Positions 37,090 to 44,052 of a stretch of DNA of 44,052 nucleotides are shown here, piece after piece. Within the stretch, counting starts at the first letter, position 1. Each line of letters begins with the position of its first letter. The notes under the pieces were generated by a model. That model ran no database searches. It saw nothing but the letters and a program-made list of their open reading frames with translations, and had not been told where the DNA came from. The translations under genes were made by a program, and so were the position numbers. The DNA is taken from positions 1 through 44,052 of the forward strand of contig CAJUFK010000015.1 of assembly GCA_910585535.1 (NCBI GenBank), written 5' to 3'. The stretch is from an uncultured Angelakisella sp. (GTDB lineage: Bacteria > Bacillota > Clostridia > Oscillospirales > Ruminococcaceae).

Positions 37090-39474
37090 TTACAAAAGCG
37101 GCTCCAGCTGGGCTTTCAGATAGGCTTCCACCTCTTTGCTGGTGGGGAGGGTGCAGACCTTTTCCGCCAATTCCCGGGCTTTCTCCATGGTCAGGCCGGA
37201 AAGCAGCTTTTTGATCCGGGCCACCGAGGCCAGGCCCATACTCAGCTTGCTCATTCCAAGGCCCGCCAGAACGGCGGCGGCGTAGGGGTCGCCCCCCATT
37301 TCGCCGCAGACGCTTACCGGTTTGCCCTCCTTGGCAAAGGCCTGGATGACAAATCCGATGAGGCGGAACAGGGCGGGATGGTAGCTTTGGTAATACTCCC
37401 GAAGGGCGGGGTTCATCCGATCCACAGCGGTGGCGTACTGGGTGAGGTCGTTGGTGCCGATGCTGGCGAAGTCCACCTCTTTGGCCGCCAGGTCGGCGAC
37501 AAGGGCGATGGAGGGGATCTCTACCATGATGCCGGTTTTGACTTCCTTGCTGTAGGGGACGCCCCGCTCCTCCAGCTGCTTCTTGGCGGTTTCCAGAAAC
37601 TCCTTGGCCCGGCGGATGTCGTCCAGGCTCCCCACCATGGGGAACATGATCCACAGATTGCCGTGGATCGAGGCCCGCAGAGCCGCCCGCAGCTGGGTGA
37701 GGAACACCTCCGGCATGGTAAAGCAGAGGCGGAGGGCCCGGTTGCCCAGGAAGGGATTTTCTTCCACCGGCAGCTCCATGCACTGGAGCTTTTTGTCCCC
37801 GCCGATGTCCAATGTCCGCAGGGTCACCGGCCGGTCGCCGTAGGCAGTGAGGATCTTTTTGTAAATCTCGTACTGCTCCTCTTCGGTGGGCAGCTGTTCC
37901 TTGCCCATATAGATGAATTCGGTGCGGAACAGCCCCACCCCGTCGGTGTAAGCTTCCCCAGCCAGCTCCTGGTCGCTGGCGGAGCCCAGGTTCAGGTGGA
38001 CGGGAAGGAGGGTCCCGTCGGCCATCTTGGGGGGCAGGGGAAGAAACTTCTTCTCCTCATCCCGACGGCGTAGAAACTCCTCCCGCTTTTTGGCAAACTG
38101 GGCCTTGACCTCCGGGGAGGGATCGGCGATCAGGACCCCGGCAATGGCGTCCACGGCGGTTTCCTGGCCGTGGGACAGCTGGGAGAGGATGCCCTCCACC
38201 CCCAGCAGGGCGGGGATCTCGTAGCTACGGGCGATGATGGCGCTGTGGGAGGTGGCGCCGCCAACTTCGGTGACAATGGCCAGAACCCGTTCCCGGTCCA
38301 GGGTGGCGGTATCCGAGGGCAGAAGGTCGTGGGCCACCACAACCACAGGCTCCTCCAGGGCGGCCAGATTTTTTTCAGGCACCCCGGCGGCGATGCGCAG
38401 CAGGCGGTTCTTTACGTCCCGCAGATCAGCTACCCGCTCCCGGATTAGGTCGTCCTTGGCCTTGCCCAGGATTTTGATGAACTTTTCGTATACCTTATGG
38501 ATAGCCCATTCCGGGGTCATAAAATCGTAGCTGATCTTGTCCCGGATTTCCTCGTCCATGGCTACGTCAAAAAGGATGTCGCTGTGGGCGGTAAAGATCT
38601 TGGCTTTATCCCCGGTGCCGGCAGCCTCCAGACGGCGGCGGATCTCCTCCAGTTCCCCTTTGGCGGCGGCCAGCAGGGCCTCATACCGGGCAATGGCGGC
38701 AGGGGCTTCGCTTTCCGGGATCTCCCCTTCCGTTGCCTGGGGAACATAGGGTTGGTACAGGTACGCTTTCCCTACTGCAATCCCTTCCGAGACGGGGTTC
38801 CCTTTGTACTCCATCATCTCCATCCTTCCTTCCAACATCAAAATCACCTGGTCCAGCCGCTCAAAACGGTTGTACAGGATTTTTTCCAGTTCCGGGGTGG
38901 GCGGCGCAAGGTCCGGAATCATCACCGGCATCATCCCCGCCCGGTGGGCCGCGGTGAGGCCGGCGGGACTGTCCTCCAGCACCAGGCAGGAGGCGGGTTC
39001 CGCCCCCAGGGCCGCCGCCGCGGCAAGAAAGATGTCCGGCTCCGGTTTGGACCGCTCCACCATGTCCCCAAAGACCATGGCGGAAAGGTAGGGGGCGATG
39101 CCTCCCCGCTCCAAGGTGCGAAGGGCCGACTCCCGGGAAGTGGAGGTTGCCACCGCCATAGGGATCTTTCGCCCCTTCAGGTAGTCCAAAAGCTGGTAAA
39201 GTCCGGGCTTGGCAGGGACGGGATTATCTTGAAGGTATTCTGTCCACAGCTGGCGGACCCGGACCCGCACCTGATCGTAGGGGTAATCCGGCCCGTACTG
39301 CTCCAGATAAATGGCCCGAACCTCCTGGTCGTTACGGCCCATAACCAGGGACAGAAGGTCCCGGTAGGGGATGCCGAGTTCCGCCAAGGCCTGACGGCGA
39401 AAGACGGAGGTCATGCGCTCGGTGTCCACCATCAGACCGTCCATATCGAAGATCACCGCTCTTATCTTGCCCAT
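37090..39474 (-). CDS. ptsI: HAD phosphatase fused to PTS Enzyme I
   Basis: This 794-residue reading frame joins two domains. Residues 1-215 form a HAD hydrolase of the phosphoglucomutase/phosphatase group: nucleophile motif FDMDGLMVDTE, then TSTSRES, the conserved Lys in RSKPEPDIF and LVLEDSPAGL. Residues about 220-794 form complete Enzyme I: phospho-His410 in GGATSHSAIIARS, GVGLFRTEFIYM, the PEP-site signature DFASIGTNDLTQY and VSVCGEMGG. The join holds a ribosome-binding-like GGAAGGAAGG (plus 38824-38833) six bases before Met220, so a free Enzyme I may also be made. Enzyme I passes phosphate from PEP to HPr. A sequencing error at a lost stop is the main alternative. Confidence 0.9.
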   Translation of the reverse strand: MGKIRAVIFDMDGLMVDTERMTSVFRRQALAELGIPYRDLLSLVMGRNDQEVRAIYLEQYGPDYPYDQVRVRVRQLWTEYLQDNPVPAKPGLYQLLDYLKGRKIPMAVATSTSRESALRTLERGGIAPYLSAMVFGDMVERSKPEPDIFLAAAAALGAEPASCLVLEDSPAGLTAAHRAGMMPVMIPDLAPPTPELEKILYNRFERLDQVILMLEGRMEMMEYKGNPVSEGIAVGKAYLYQPYVPQATEGEIPESEAPAAIARYEALLAAAKGELEEIRRRLEAAGTGDKAKIFTAHSDILFDVAMDEEIRDKISYDFMTPEWAIHKVYEKFIKILGKAKDDLIRERVADLRDVKNRLLRIAAGVPEKNLAALEEPVVVVAHDLLPSDTATLDRERVLAIVTEVGGATSHSAIIARSYEIPALLGVEGILSQLSHGQETAVDAIAGVLIADPSPEVKAQFAKKREEFLRRRDEEKKFLPLPPKMADGTLLPVHLNLGSASDQELAGEAYTDGVGLFRTEFIYMGKEQLPTEEEQYEIYKKILTAYGDRPVTLRTLDIGGDKKLQCMELPVEENPFLGNRALRLCFTMPEVFLTQLRAALRASIHGNLWIMFPMVGSLDDIRRAKEFLETAKKQLEERGVPYSKEVKTGIMVEIPSIALVADLAAKEVDFASIGTNDLTQYATAVDRMNPALREYYQSYHPALFRLIGFVIQAFAKEGKPVSVCGEMGGDPYAAAVLAGLGMSKLSMGLASVARIKKLLSGLTMEKARELAEKVCTLPTSKEVEAYLKAQLEPLL

Positions 39475-39688
39475 TGGTCTTGTACCTCTTTCCGGTGTTT
39501 TCTTCCATTGTCACTATTTTACCAGATTTTTATCCAGAAAGAAAGAGGGGATTGAACAGTTTTTCAGGAAATCCATCTGGGTTCCCCTGCGGTTCGGGTA
39601 ATCTCCGGCGGCGTTTTCCCTTTGTCACTGCCGGCAGGAAAAGACCGGACAAACCTGATATACTGTTTCTCGGGAATAATTTATTGTT

Positions 39689-39733
39689 TTTCGATAAAAA
39701 TATATTGACTTTCGATTTACGACGTGGTATCAT
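39689..39733 (+). promoter_or_regulatory. DUF2975 operon promoter with TTTCGAT repeats
   Basis: -35 TTGACT (39705-39710), 17 bp, -10 TATCAT (39728-39733). TTTCGAT occurs at 39689-39695 and 39710-39716, exactly 21 bp (two helical turns) apart around the -35, and may bind the operon's own XRE regulator. No confident promoter was seen for the divergent HAD-Enzyme I gene, only a TAAAAT hexamer. Confidence 0.6.
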
Positions 39734-39766
39734 AGGGATAGCAAAAGACAAAAGGAGTGTTTGCTT

Positions 39767-40213
39767 ATGTGGACAAAAGATACCTCCATCCGGCTTTCGG
39801 TCCTTTTTACCCGGCTCTTTTTTGCCCTGCTGGTTCTGGGACTGTTCCTGGTTCCCCAGCTGGTGAGCTGGTTTATCCGGGACGCCGGAGGACGGCCGGT
39901 ATTCATTGGGCGGGTCAGCGCCGCCTTCTACTGCTGTGCCGGGCCGGCGGCAGTGCTGCTTTGGTCCCTGGACCGGCTGCTGGCGGGGCTCTCCCGGGGG
40001 GAGGTATTCACCGCCGGAAACATTGCCCTGCTGCGCCGCTGTTCCTGGTGCTGCATGGTGGTGGCGGCTATCTGCCTGGTCTTTACCGCCGCCCTGTTCT
40101 ACTTCCTTCTGGTGGCCGCCGCCGCGGCCTTTATGGGGCTGATCCTGCGGGTCATCAAAAACGTCTTCCAGCAGGCCATGGAGCTGAAGGAAGAAAACGA
40201 CTACACCATCTGA
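39767..40213 (+). CDS. DUF2975 membrane protein
   Basis: This 148-residue protein has four membrane helices (about 10-32, 50-68, 95-118 and 120-138). The pattern, FYCCAGPAAVLLWSLDRLLAGLSRGEVFT and a final helix before IKNVFQQAMELKEENDYTI, matches DUF2975 proteins. Those are often paired with a small XRE regulator, as here. The ATG at 39767 has AAAGGAG upstream; a TTG at 39761 is less likely. The function of the family is unknown, but a membrane partner that controls the regulator is the common view. Confidence 0.85.
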   Translation: MWTKDTSIRLSVLFTRLFFALLVLGLFLVPQLVSWFIRDAGGRPVFIGRVSAAFYCCAGPAAVLLWSLDRLLAGLSRGEVFTAGNIALLRRCSWCCMVVAAICLVFTAALFYFLLVAAAAAFMGLILRVIKNVFQQAMELKEENDYTI

Positions 40214-40227
40214 GAGGAGGGGACCTT

Positions 40228-40470
40228 TTGGCCATCCTGGTGAACCTGGATGTGGTGATGGCAAAGCGGAAGATGTCCGCCGGCGAACTTTCGGAGCGCA
40301 TCGGCATTACCCCCGCCAACCTCTCCATCCTAAAGAACAATAAGGCTAAGGCCATCCGTTTCTCAACCCTGGAACTGATCTGCCGGGCTTTGGACTGCCA
40401 GCCTGCCGACATTCTGGAATACAGGCCGGAGGAGCCCACCCCCGGCGAAGGCGATACAGAGAAAAAGTGA
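40228..40470 (+). CDS. YozG-like XRE-family regulator
   Basis: This 80-residue regulator is nearly all HTH: LVNLDVVMAKRKMSAGELSER, IGITPANLSILKNNKAKAIR and FSTLELICRALDCQPADILEY. It matches the short Cro/YozG type found next to DUF2975 genes. The start is TTG at 40228, with GAGAGGAGGGG five bases upstream; no other start fits the family N-terminus. It should control its own operon through the repeats around the -35 at 39705, and perhaps DUF4173 downstream. Confidence 0.9.
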   Translation: MAILVNLDVVMAKRKMSAGELSERIGITPANLSILKNNKAKAIRFSTLELICRALDCQPADILEYRPEEPTPGEGDTEKK

Positions 40471-40481
40471 GGTACCAAAAA

Positions 40482-42155
40482 ATGAATGAGAACCGCCATT
40501 TTGCGGATATTCCGGCACCCGCTTGCCCCGATGCGTCTCCAATACCCCAGCCACCCGCCGGCCGGCCCGTCCCCGGCACCGAGCCCTGGCAGTTCGCACC
40601 GCCTCCCCCCAGGGAGCCGGTGCCCGCCGCCCTTCACGACGGGGGGCTGGCCCTGGCGATGTACCTTGCCGCCTGGACCTTCCTCCGCCTGGGGTGGACA
40701 GGATACCTGGGGCTGGGAATGCTCCTCTTTACCGCTGCCTTTGCCGGGATGACCCTCCTTTACCGGCGGTGCGGGGGACTGTCCATCCCCAGGGGGTCCT
40801 TTCTCTGGCTTGGGGTGATGCTCCTTTCCGCCCTGAACTTTCCCCTGCGGGAAAACGGGCTTCTCTCCTGGCTCAATCTGATTTTTCTCATGGGGATCAC
40901 GGTCTACTGGGTGGCGGCCCTGGGGGGAACCCGGGTAGAGGCCCGGCTGGGGGATTTCCTGGCCGCCGACCTCTGGAACCACTTCTGCATCGTGCCCTTC
41001 CAGAACTTCGGCTGCTGGGGGAGCGTGGTGAAGAACACCTTCGCCAAGACCCGCCTGGGGAAAAACCTCTTCACCGGGGGGCTGGCCCTTCTCTGCTCCT
41101 TCCCGGTGCTGTGGTTCGTCTGCGCCGAACTCTCCACCGTGGCGGCGGGCTTCGGCAGGCTGATGAAGGAACTGGGGGAGCTGGTGAGCCTGGAGACCAT
41201 CCTTTCCCCCACCACCCTCCTTGCCATCCCCACCGCCTTCTACCTCTTCGGTCTCCTTTACGGCTGCCAGCACAAGCGGTACACCGGGACCTTCACCCGG
41301 GAAAAGCTGGAGGAATCCGCCCGGCGGTGCCGGGTCCTGCCCAGGGCGGCGGCCTACGCCCTTCTGGCGGTGCTCTGCGTCATCTACGCCCTCTTCTTCG
41401 TCACCGGGGCGGCGGAGCTGGTGACCTTCGCCCGGGGGCGGGCCCTGACCCCCTACGACTACTCCCAGTTCGCCCGGGAGGGCTTCTTCGAGCTATGTCG
41501 GGTGTCGGTGGTGAACCTCCTGGTCCTCCTGGGGACCCGCCTCCTCCTGGACGAACCCGACCGGCGGCCCTCCGTGGCGACACGGATCTTCCATAGCGTT
41601 CTCTGCTGCCAGACCCTGCTCCTCATCGCCCTGGCCCTCTGCAAAATGGGACTGTACATCCAATGCTGCGGGGTGACCTGGCTCCGGGTCTGTACCACCT
41701 GGTTCATGGCGCTGCTGGCGGTGATCTTCGGGCTGCTGCTTTTGGCCCAGTTTAAGGAGATCCCCTTGACACGGCGGGCCGCCGCCTCCTTCTGCGTCCT
41801 CTTCCTCCTCCTGGTCTGGATGGACGTGGACGGGATGGTGGTGAAAAACGCCATCTGGCGGTATGAAAACCTGGGGGACGCCTCGGCCATCTCCTACGGG
41901 GCCCTGCGGGACAGCGCCGAGGCCGCCATCCCGGACCTTTACGCCCTGTGGGAGCGGGAGGCCGCAAAGGAAAGCTCCCCCGTCCTGCCGGAGCTGGAGC
42001 GGCTGCTGGTAGCGGTAGGGAGGTATGCCAACACCTCCTCCGAGGCCCGGTACTACAGCGACTTTGCCCACTGGAACCTGGACCGTGCCAGGGCCAGGAG
42101 CCTGACCCGGTGGTTCGTCCCGGCGCCGGAATCGGAGAGGAATTTCTTATGGTGA
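40482..42155 (+). CDS. DUF4173 polytopic membrane protein
   Basis: This 557-residue protein has a Pro-rich N-terminal tail (about 10-45) and about 12 membrane helices up to about residue 460, then a soluble tail with DLYALWEREAAKESSP. The segment FAREGFFELCRVSVVNLLVLL is the hallmark of DUF4173 (related to DUF4153) proteins. Their role is unknown. ATG 40482 follows GAGGT; an in-frame GTG at 40467 is the alternative. It follows the XRE gene by about 11 bp, so it belongs to the same operon. GC content is very high throughout. Confidence 0.83.
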   Translation: MNENRHFADIPAPACPDASPIPQPPAGRPVPGTEPWQFAPPPPREPVPAALHDGGLALAMYLAAWTFLRLGWTGYLGLGMLLFTAAFAGMTLLYRRCGGLSIPRGSFLWLGVMLLSALNFPLRENGLLSWLNLIFLMGITVYWVAALGGTRVEARLGDFLAADLWNHFCIVPFQNFGCWGSVVKNTFAKTRLGKNLFTGGLALLCSFPVLWFVCAELSTVAAGFGRLMKELGELVSLETILSPTTLLAIPTAFYLFGLLYGCQHKRYTGTFTREKLEESARRCRVLPRAAAYALLAVLCVIYALFFVTGAAELVTFARGRALTPYDYSQFAREGFFELCRVSVVNLLVLLGTRLLLDEPDRRPSVATRIFHSVLCCQTLLLIALALCKMGLYIQCCGVTWLRVCTTWFMALLAVIFGLLLLAQFKEIPLTRRAAASFCVLFLLLVWMDVDGMVVKNAIWRYENLGDASAISYGALRDSAEAAIPDLYALWEREAAKESSPVLPELERLLVAVGRYANTSSEARYYSDFAHWNLDRARARSLTRWFVPAPESERNFLW

Positions 42156-42272
42156 TCCAAAGGGAAAAGGCAGAAATGGCGCCCCTCCCATTTGCAGGCA
42201 AGAGCTGCCGCAGACCGGATGTTTCGCAGCCCCTTTGAGGGGAATTCCTTCAATCTTTGATTAAGACCCTGC

Positions 42273-42310
42273 AAAAAACGTTCCCTTCCATTGGAAAGGG
42301 AACGTTTTTT
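42273..42310. terminator. Bidirectional terminator between convergent genes
   Basis: AAAAAACGTTCCCT (42273-42286) pairs with AGGGAACGTTTTTT (42297-42310); both orientations have a T-run. It serves the DUF4173 operon on the plus strand and the DUF3810 gene on the minus strand. The stretch 42156-42272 holds no gene. Confidence 0.9.
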
Positions 42311-42317
42311 AGAGGCT

Positions 42318-42389
42318 GTATTCATAACCGGGAGATGCCAGCAGGGCGGAAAAAGACCCGGCCAGATAGCGTCATACGGTTGTGAATAC
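42318..42389. other. 72-bp imperfect palindrome with internal stems
   Basis: GTATTCATAACCG (42318-42330) and CGGTTGTGAATAC (42377-42389) pair over 13 positions with one G-U on the plus-strand transcript. Inside, GCC and GGG pair with CCC and GGC in a second stem. It lies between the DUF3810 stop codon and the bidirectional terminator. It could be a structured 3' UTR or a small palindromic repeat. Confidence 0.4.
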
Positions 42390-42395
42390 CGCTTC

Positions 42396-43514
42396 TTAGT
42401 CCAGTCCATGGCGGACCCGGTAGTCTGCCAGAAGGAGATCCACCATCCTGCCGTAGGTAGCCACCCCCTGGGGCTGGCTGTTTACCTTTAGATAGGTGTC
42501 GTTGACCTTGGTGGAAAACTCCCCAAAGGAGGTGTGGTGGGACTGGTAGTAGGCGGAACTGGCGGTGAAATCCCGCCGGAGTCCGTCACAGGCCCCCTCC
42601 ATCACCTGGAAGTACCGGTCCGGGTCCTTGGAATAAAGGGCGTTCCCGGCGTGGATAAGGGCGGTAGCCGCGCCGCTGTACCGGAAGAAAGGATCCTCCG
42701 ATGCCCGGCAGGCGGCATATGCCAGAAAGTTGGCCTCGTCCTCCCGCATGAAGCCGCTGATATGGGCCAGCTCGTGGCAGGCGGCGAAGGGAATGTCGAA
42801 GTCGGTGGTGTGGAAGTTGACGTTGGCCTCCACCGTGTAGGGGGTGAACACCCCCACAATCTCCATATAGGACATGGCCTCGGAAAAAAAGACCCGTTTG
42901 GGCAGGCATCGGGTGCTGAGGTCGAAGTACCCCGCCCACTGGGGGCTTTGCTCCATCAGAAGGCGGTAGCTTTCCCGGGCGTTGACGGCGGTTTCCCGGG
43001 TGGTGCCGGTAAGAAGGCTCACCCCGGCCCCATCCTCGGGAAGGCTCTCCCGAAGGGAGCTGGCTTCCGCCGCCAGCTCCTCGCAGAGAAGGGCCAGCTG
43101 CTCCACCTCGCTGGCCCGGGGAGCAAGGCCGCTCATCTGGGTGAAGGTATGGCGGTAGTAGTTGAAGCCGCCTCCCAGGAGGAAGAGCATCAGCACAAAG
43201 GAACAGGCTCCGCCGCCGTAGACAAGGTAGTGGGCAGCCACCCGAAGGCGCTTGCCCTTGCCCCGGGCCACATCCAGAAGGAAGCAGGCCAGCCAGAATA
43301 TCCCAACCAGAATGGCCAGGATGACCAGCACCTCCGCCAGGGAGAAGGGCAGGGGGGAGGTGACGGCAAGAAAGGCCCCGGCCCAGGCTGGGTAAAACTG
43401 CTGGGCGTACCAGGCCTCGGTGAGGTCGGGGTTCCCCCGGGCCAGCCAGGCCAGCAGCAGCCAAAGGGGCAGCAGGCCGCAGAAGACGGCACAAAAAGTA
43501 TGTAACTTTTTCAC
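42396..43514 (-). CDS. DUF3810 predicted membrane metalloprotease
   Basis: This 372-residue protein has three N-terminal membrane helices (about 8-25, 55-82 and 95-115) and an extracytoplasmic zinc-protease-like domain. The motif FAACHELAHISGFMREDEANF (about 243-263) contains HExxH with a downstream Glu, the pattern of gluzincin-like DUF3810 proteins. The segment PKRVFFSEAMSYMEIVGVFTP is also typical of the family. The substrate is unknown. The GTG at 43514 has AAAGGGGG upstream. It lies behind the Smr-domain gene in the same direction, 35 bp away, so the two may be co-transcribed. Confidence 0.85.
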   Translation of the reverse strand: MKKLHTFCAVFCGLLPLWLLLAWLARGNPDLTEAWYAQQFYPAWAGAFLAVTSPLPFSLAEVLVILAILVGIFWLACFLLDVARGKGKRLRVAAHYLVYGGGACSFVLMLFLLGGGFNYYRHTFTQMSGLAPRASEVEQLALLCEELAAEASSLRESLPEDGAGVSLLTGTTRETAVNARESYRLLMEQSPQWAGYFDLSTRCLPKRVFFSEAMSYMEIVGVFTPYTVEANVNFHTTDFDIPFAACHELAHISGFMREDEANFLAYAACRASEDPFFRYSGAATALIHAGNALYSKDPDRYFQVMEGACDGLRRDFTASSAYYQSHHTSFGEFSTKVNDTYLKVNSQPQGVATYGRMVDLLLADYRVRHGLD

Positions 43515-43549
43515 AGGGGCCCCCTTTCTGCTGCAGATGGGTTCCTAAG

Positions 43550-43885
43550 TTACAGCACCACAATGGTGATGCCCTGGTTGGTGCGGGTGTAGTCCCGGTC
43601 TTTGGTCAGTTCCGGGTACTTGTATACCGCCTGGCGGGCATTTTCGTAGAAGGGGGAGAATTCGTCCCCGGGGATATAGCAGAGGATCTGCCCCTGGCGC
43701 TGGCGTTCCTCCAATTCCCGGCGGACGGCAGAGCGGATGGCCCCGCCCTTGCCGGTGGAGCCGTAGCCATGGATCAATTTTACAAGATGGGTTCCGGTGG
43801 CTTTGGCAGTCCGCAGGGACTGGCTGAGAAGGCTTTTGGCGGTGGCCACGGTAGGCATCCCGGCCTCCAGATTCACAACGGTCAT
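43550..43885 (-). CDS. Smr-domain protein
   Basis: This 111-residue protein has an Smr (MutS2-type small MutS-related) domain as its core: VKLIHGYGSTGKGGAIRSAVRREL, in which HGYGSTGKG is the loop seen in the Smr nuclease and nucleic-acid-binding family. It has no MutS part, so it is a stand-alone Smr protein. Similar proteins are proposed to act on DNA or RNA. The ATG has GGGAGG upstream, behind an extended -10. Confidence 0.85.
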   Translation of the reverse strand: MTVVNLEAGMPTVATAKSLLSQSLRTAKATGTHLVKLIHGYGSTGKGGAIRSAVRRELEERQRQGQILCYIPGDEFSPFYENARQAVYKYPELTKDRDYTRTNQGITIVVL

Positions 43886-43913
43886 GGTGTTCCTCCCGAT
43901 CTCCTTTGTAGTG

Positions 43914-43919
43914 ATTATA
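43914..43919 (-). promoter_or_regulatory. Smr-gene -10 (extended)
   Basis: The minus-strand hexamer TATAAT (plus 43919-43914) is preceded by TGC, an extended -10 form, with only a poor -35. The 130 bases to the window end hold no further gene that I can support. Confidence 0.55.
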
Positions 43920-44052
43920 GCAGAAAAAAGTGAAATTTGCCATAGGCGGGGGACTGGGAATCCCTGGATCCGCCGCCAATACCGGCCAATACATCCGGTT
44001 AAAATCCACAGAGTTTTTCCAAATCGTATGGAGTGTCCTGGTAAACATGGTT

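Noticed and set aside
43545..44048. 167-codon minus-strand frame at the right edge
   Set aside because: It is out of frame with the Smr gene, which has a good ribosome site and clear domain; the longer frame has no conserved features.

Overview
The window reads as chromosomal DNA of a GC-rich, endospore-forming Gram-positive bacterium of class Clostridia, most likely an Oscillospirales gut relative (Flavonifractor / Lawsonibacter / Oscillibacter type; this placement is inference). The evidence is SpoIIE, a SpoIVFA/SpoIVFB-like pair, IreB, a CIRCE element on clpB, a Bacillus-type LexA box, PTS Enzyme I/HPr, an NPDTG-type surface protein and many near-consensus sigma-A promoters with 17-bp spacers. 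No rRNA, tRNA, IS element, prophage or CRISPR array was seen.

Layout. (1) 52-5032, minus strand: a TetR gene, then a MacAB-like efflux operon (adaptor, permease, Gly/Glu-rich lipoprotein, ATPase). A separate promoter region before the adaptor carries three TCACC boxes spaced exactly 11 bp apart. (2) 5260-10341, plus strand, divergent from tetR: an MMPL/RND exporter coupled to two secreted proteins, one of Ig-like modules and one of YhgE/Pip-like LxxG heptads. (3) 10469-15273: a DUF3221-like lipoprotein, CIRCE-controlled clpB and autoregulated lexA. (4) 15275-19520, an accessory island: a YefM/YoeB toxin-antitoxin pair between two copies of a 38-bp terminator, a 3'-truncated HigA-like antitoxin, an abundant-looking surface protein, an XRE regulator, a response regulator whose receiver has lost its key residues, and a second toxin-antitoxin pair (Phd with a RelE/ParE-type toxin). 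(5) 19746-25187: spoIIE, ireB, a DUF4261 gene, tag, a membrane protein and two small conserved-looking proteins with similar promoters. (6) 25239-29108, minus: TPR protein, aminotransferase and SpoIVFB-/SpoIVFA-like genes. (7) 29256-35565, minus: an envelope operon of a GHL10 lipoprotein, a small protein, a giant GHL10-amidase-BIG2 protein and a small Cys protein. (8) 35948-39474: zinc-ribbon protein, DUF1905 protein, HPr, and a HAD phosphatase fused in frame to Enzyme I. (9) 39767-43885: a DUF2975/XRE/DUF4173 membrane operon, a DUF3810 predicted metalloprotease and an Smr-domain protein.

The best candidates for something undescribed are the HAD-Enzyme I fusion, the MMPL exporter with two dedicated secreted partners, the GHL10/GHL10-amidase envelope operon, and the toxin-antitoxin cassette lying between duplicated terminators next to a truncated antitoxin. 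All functional statements come from reading motifs by eye; no database search was run.
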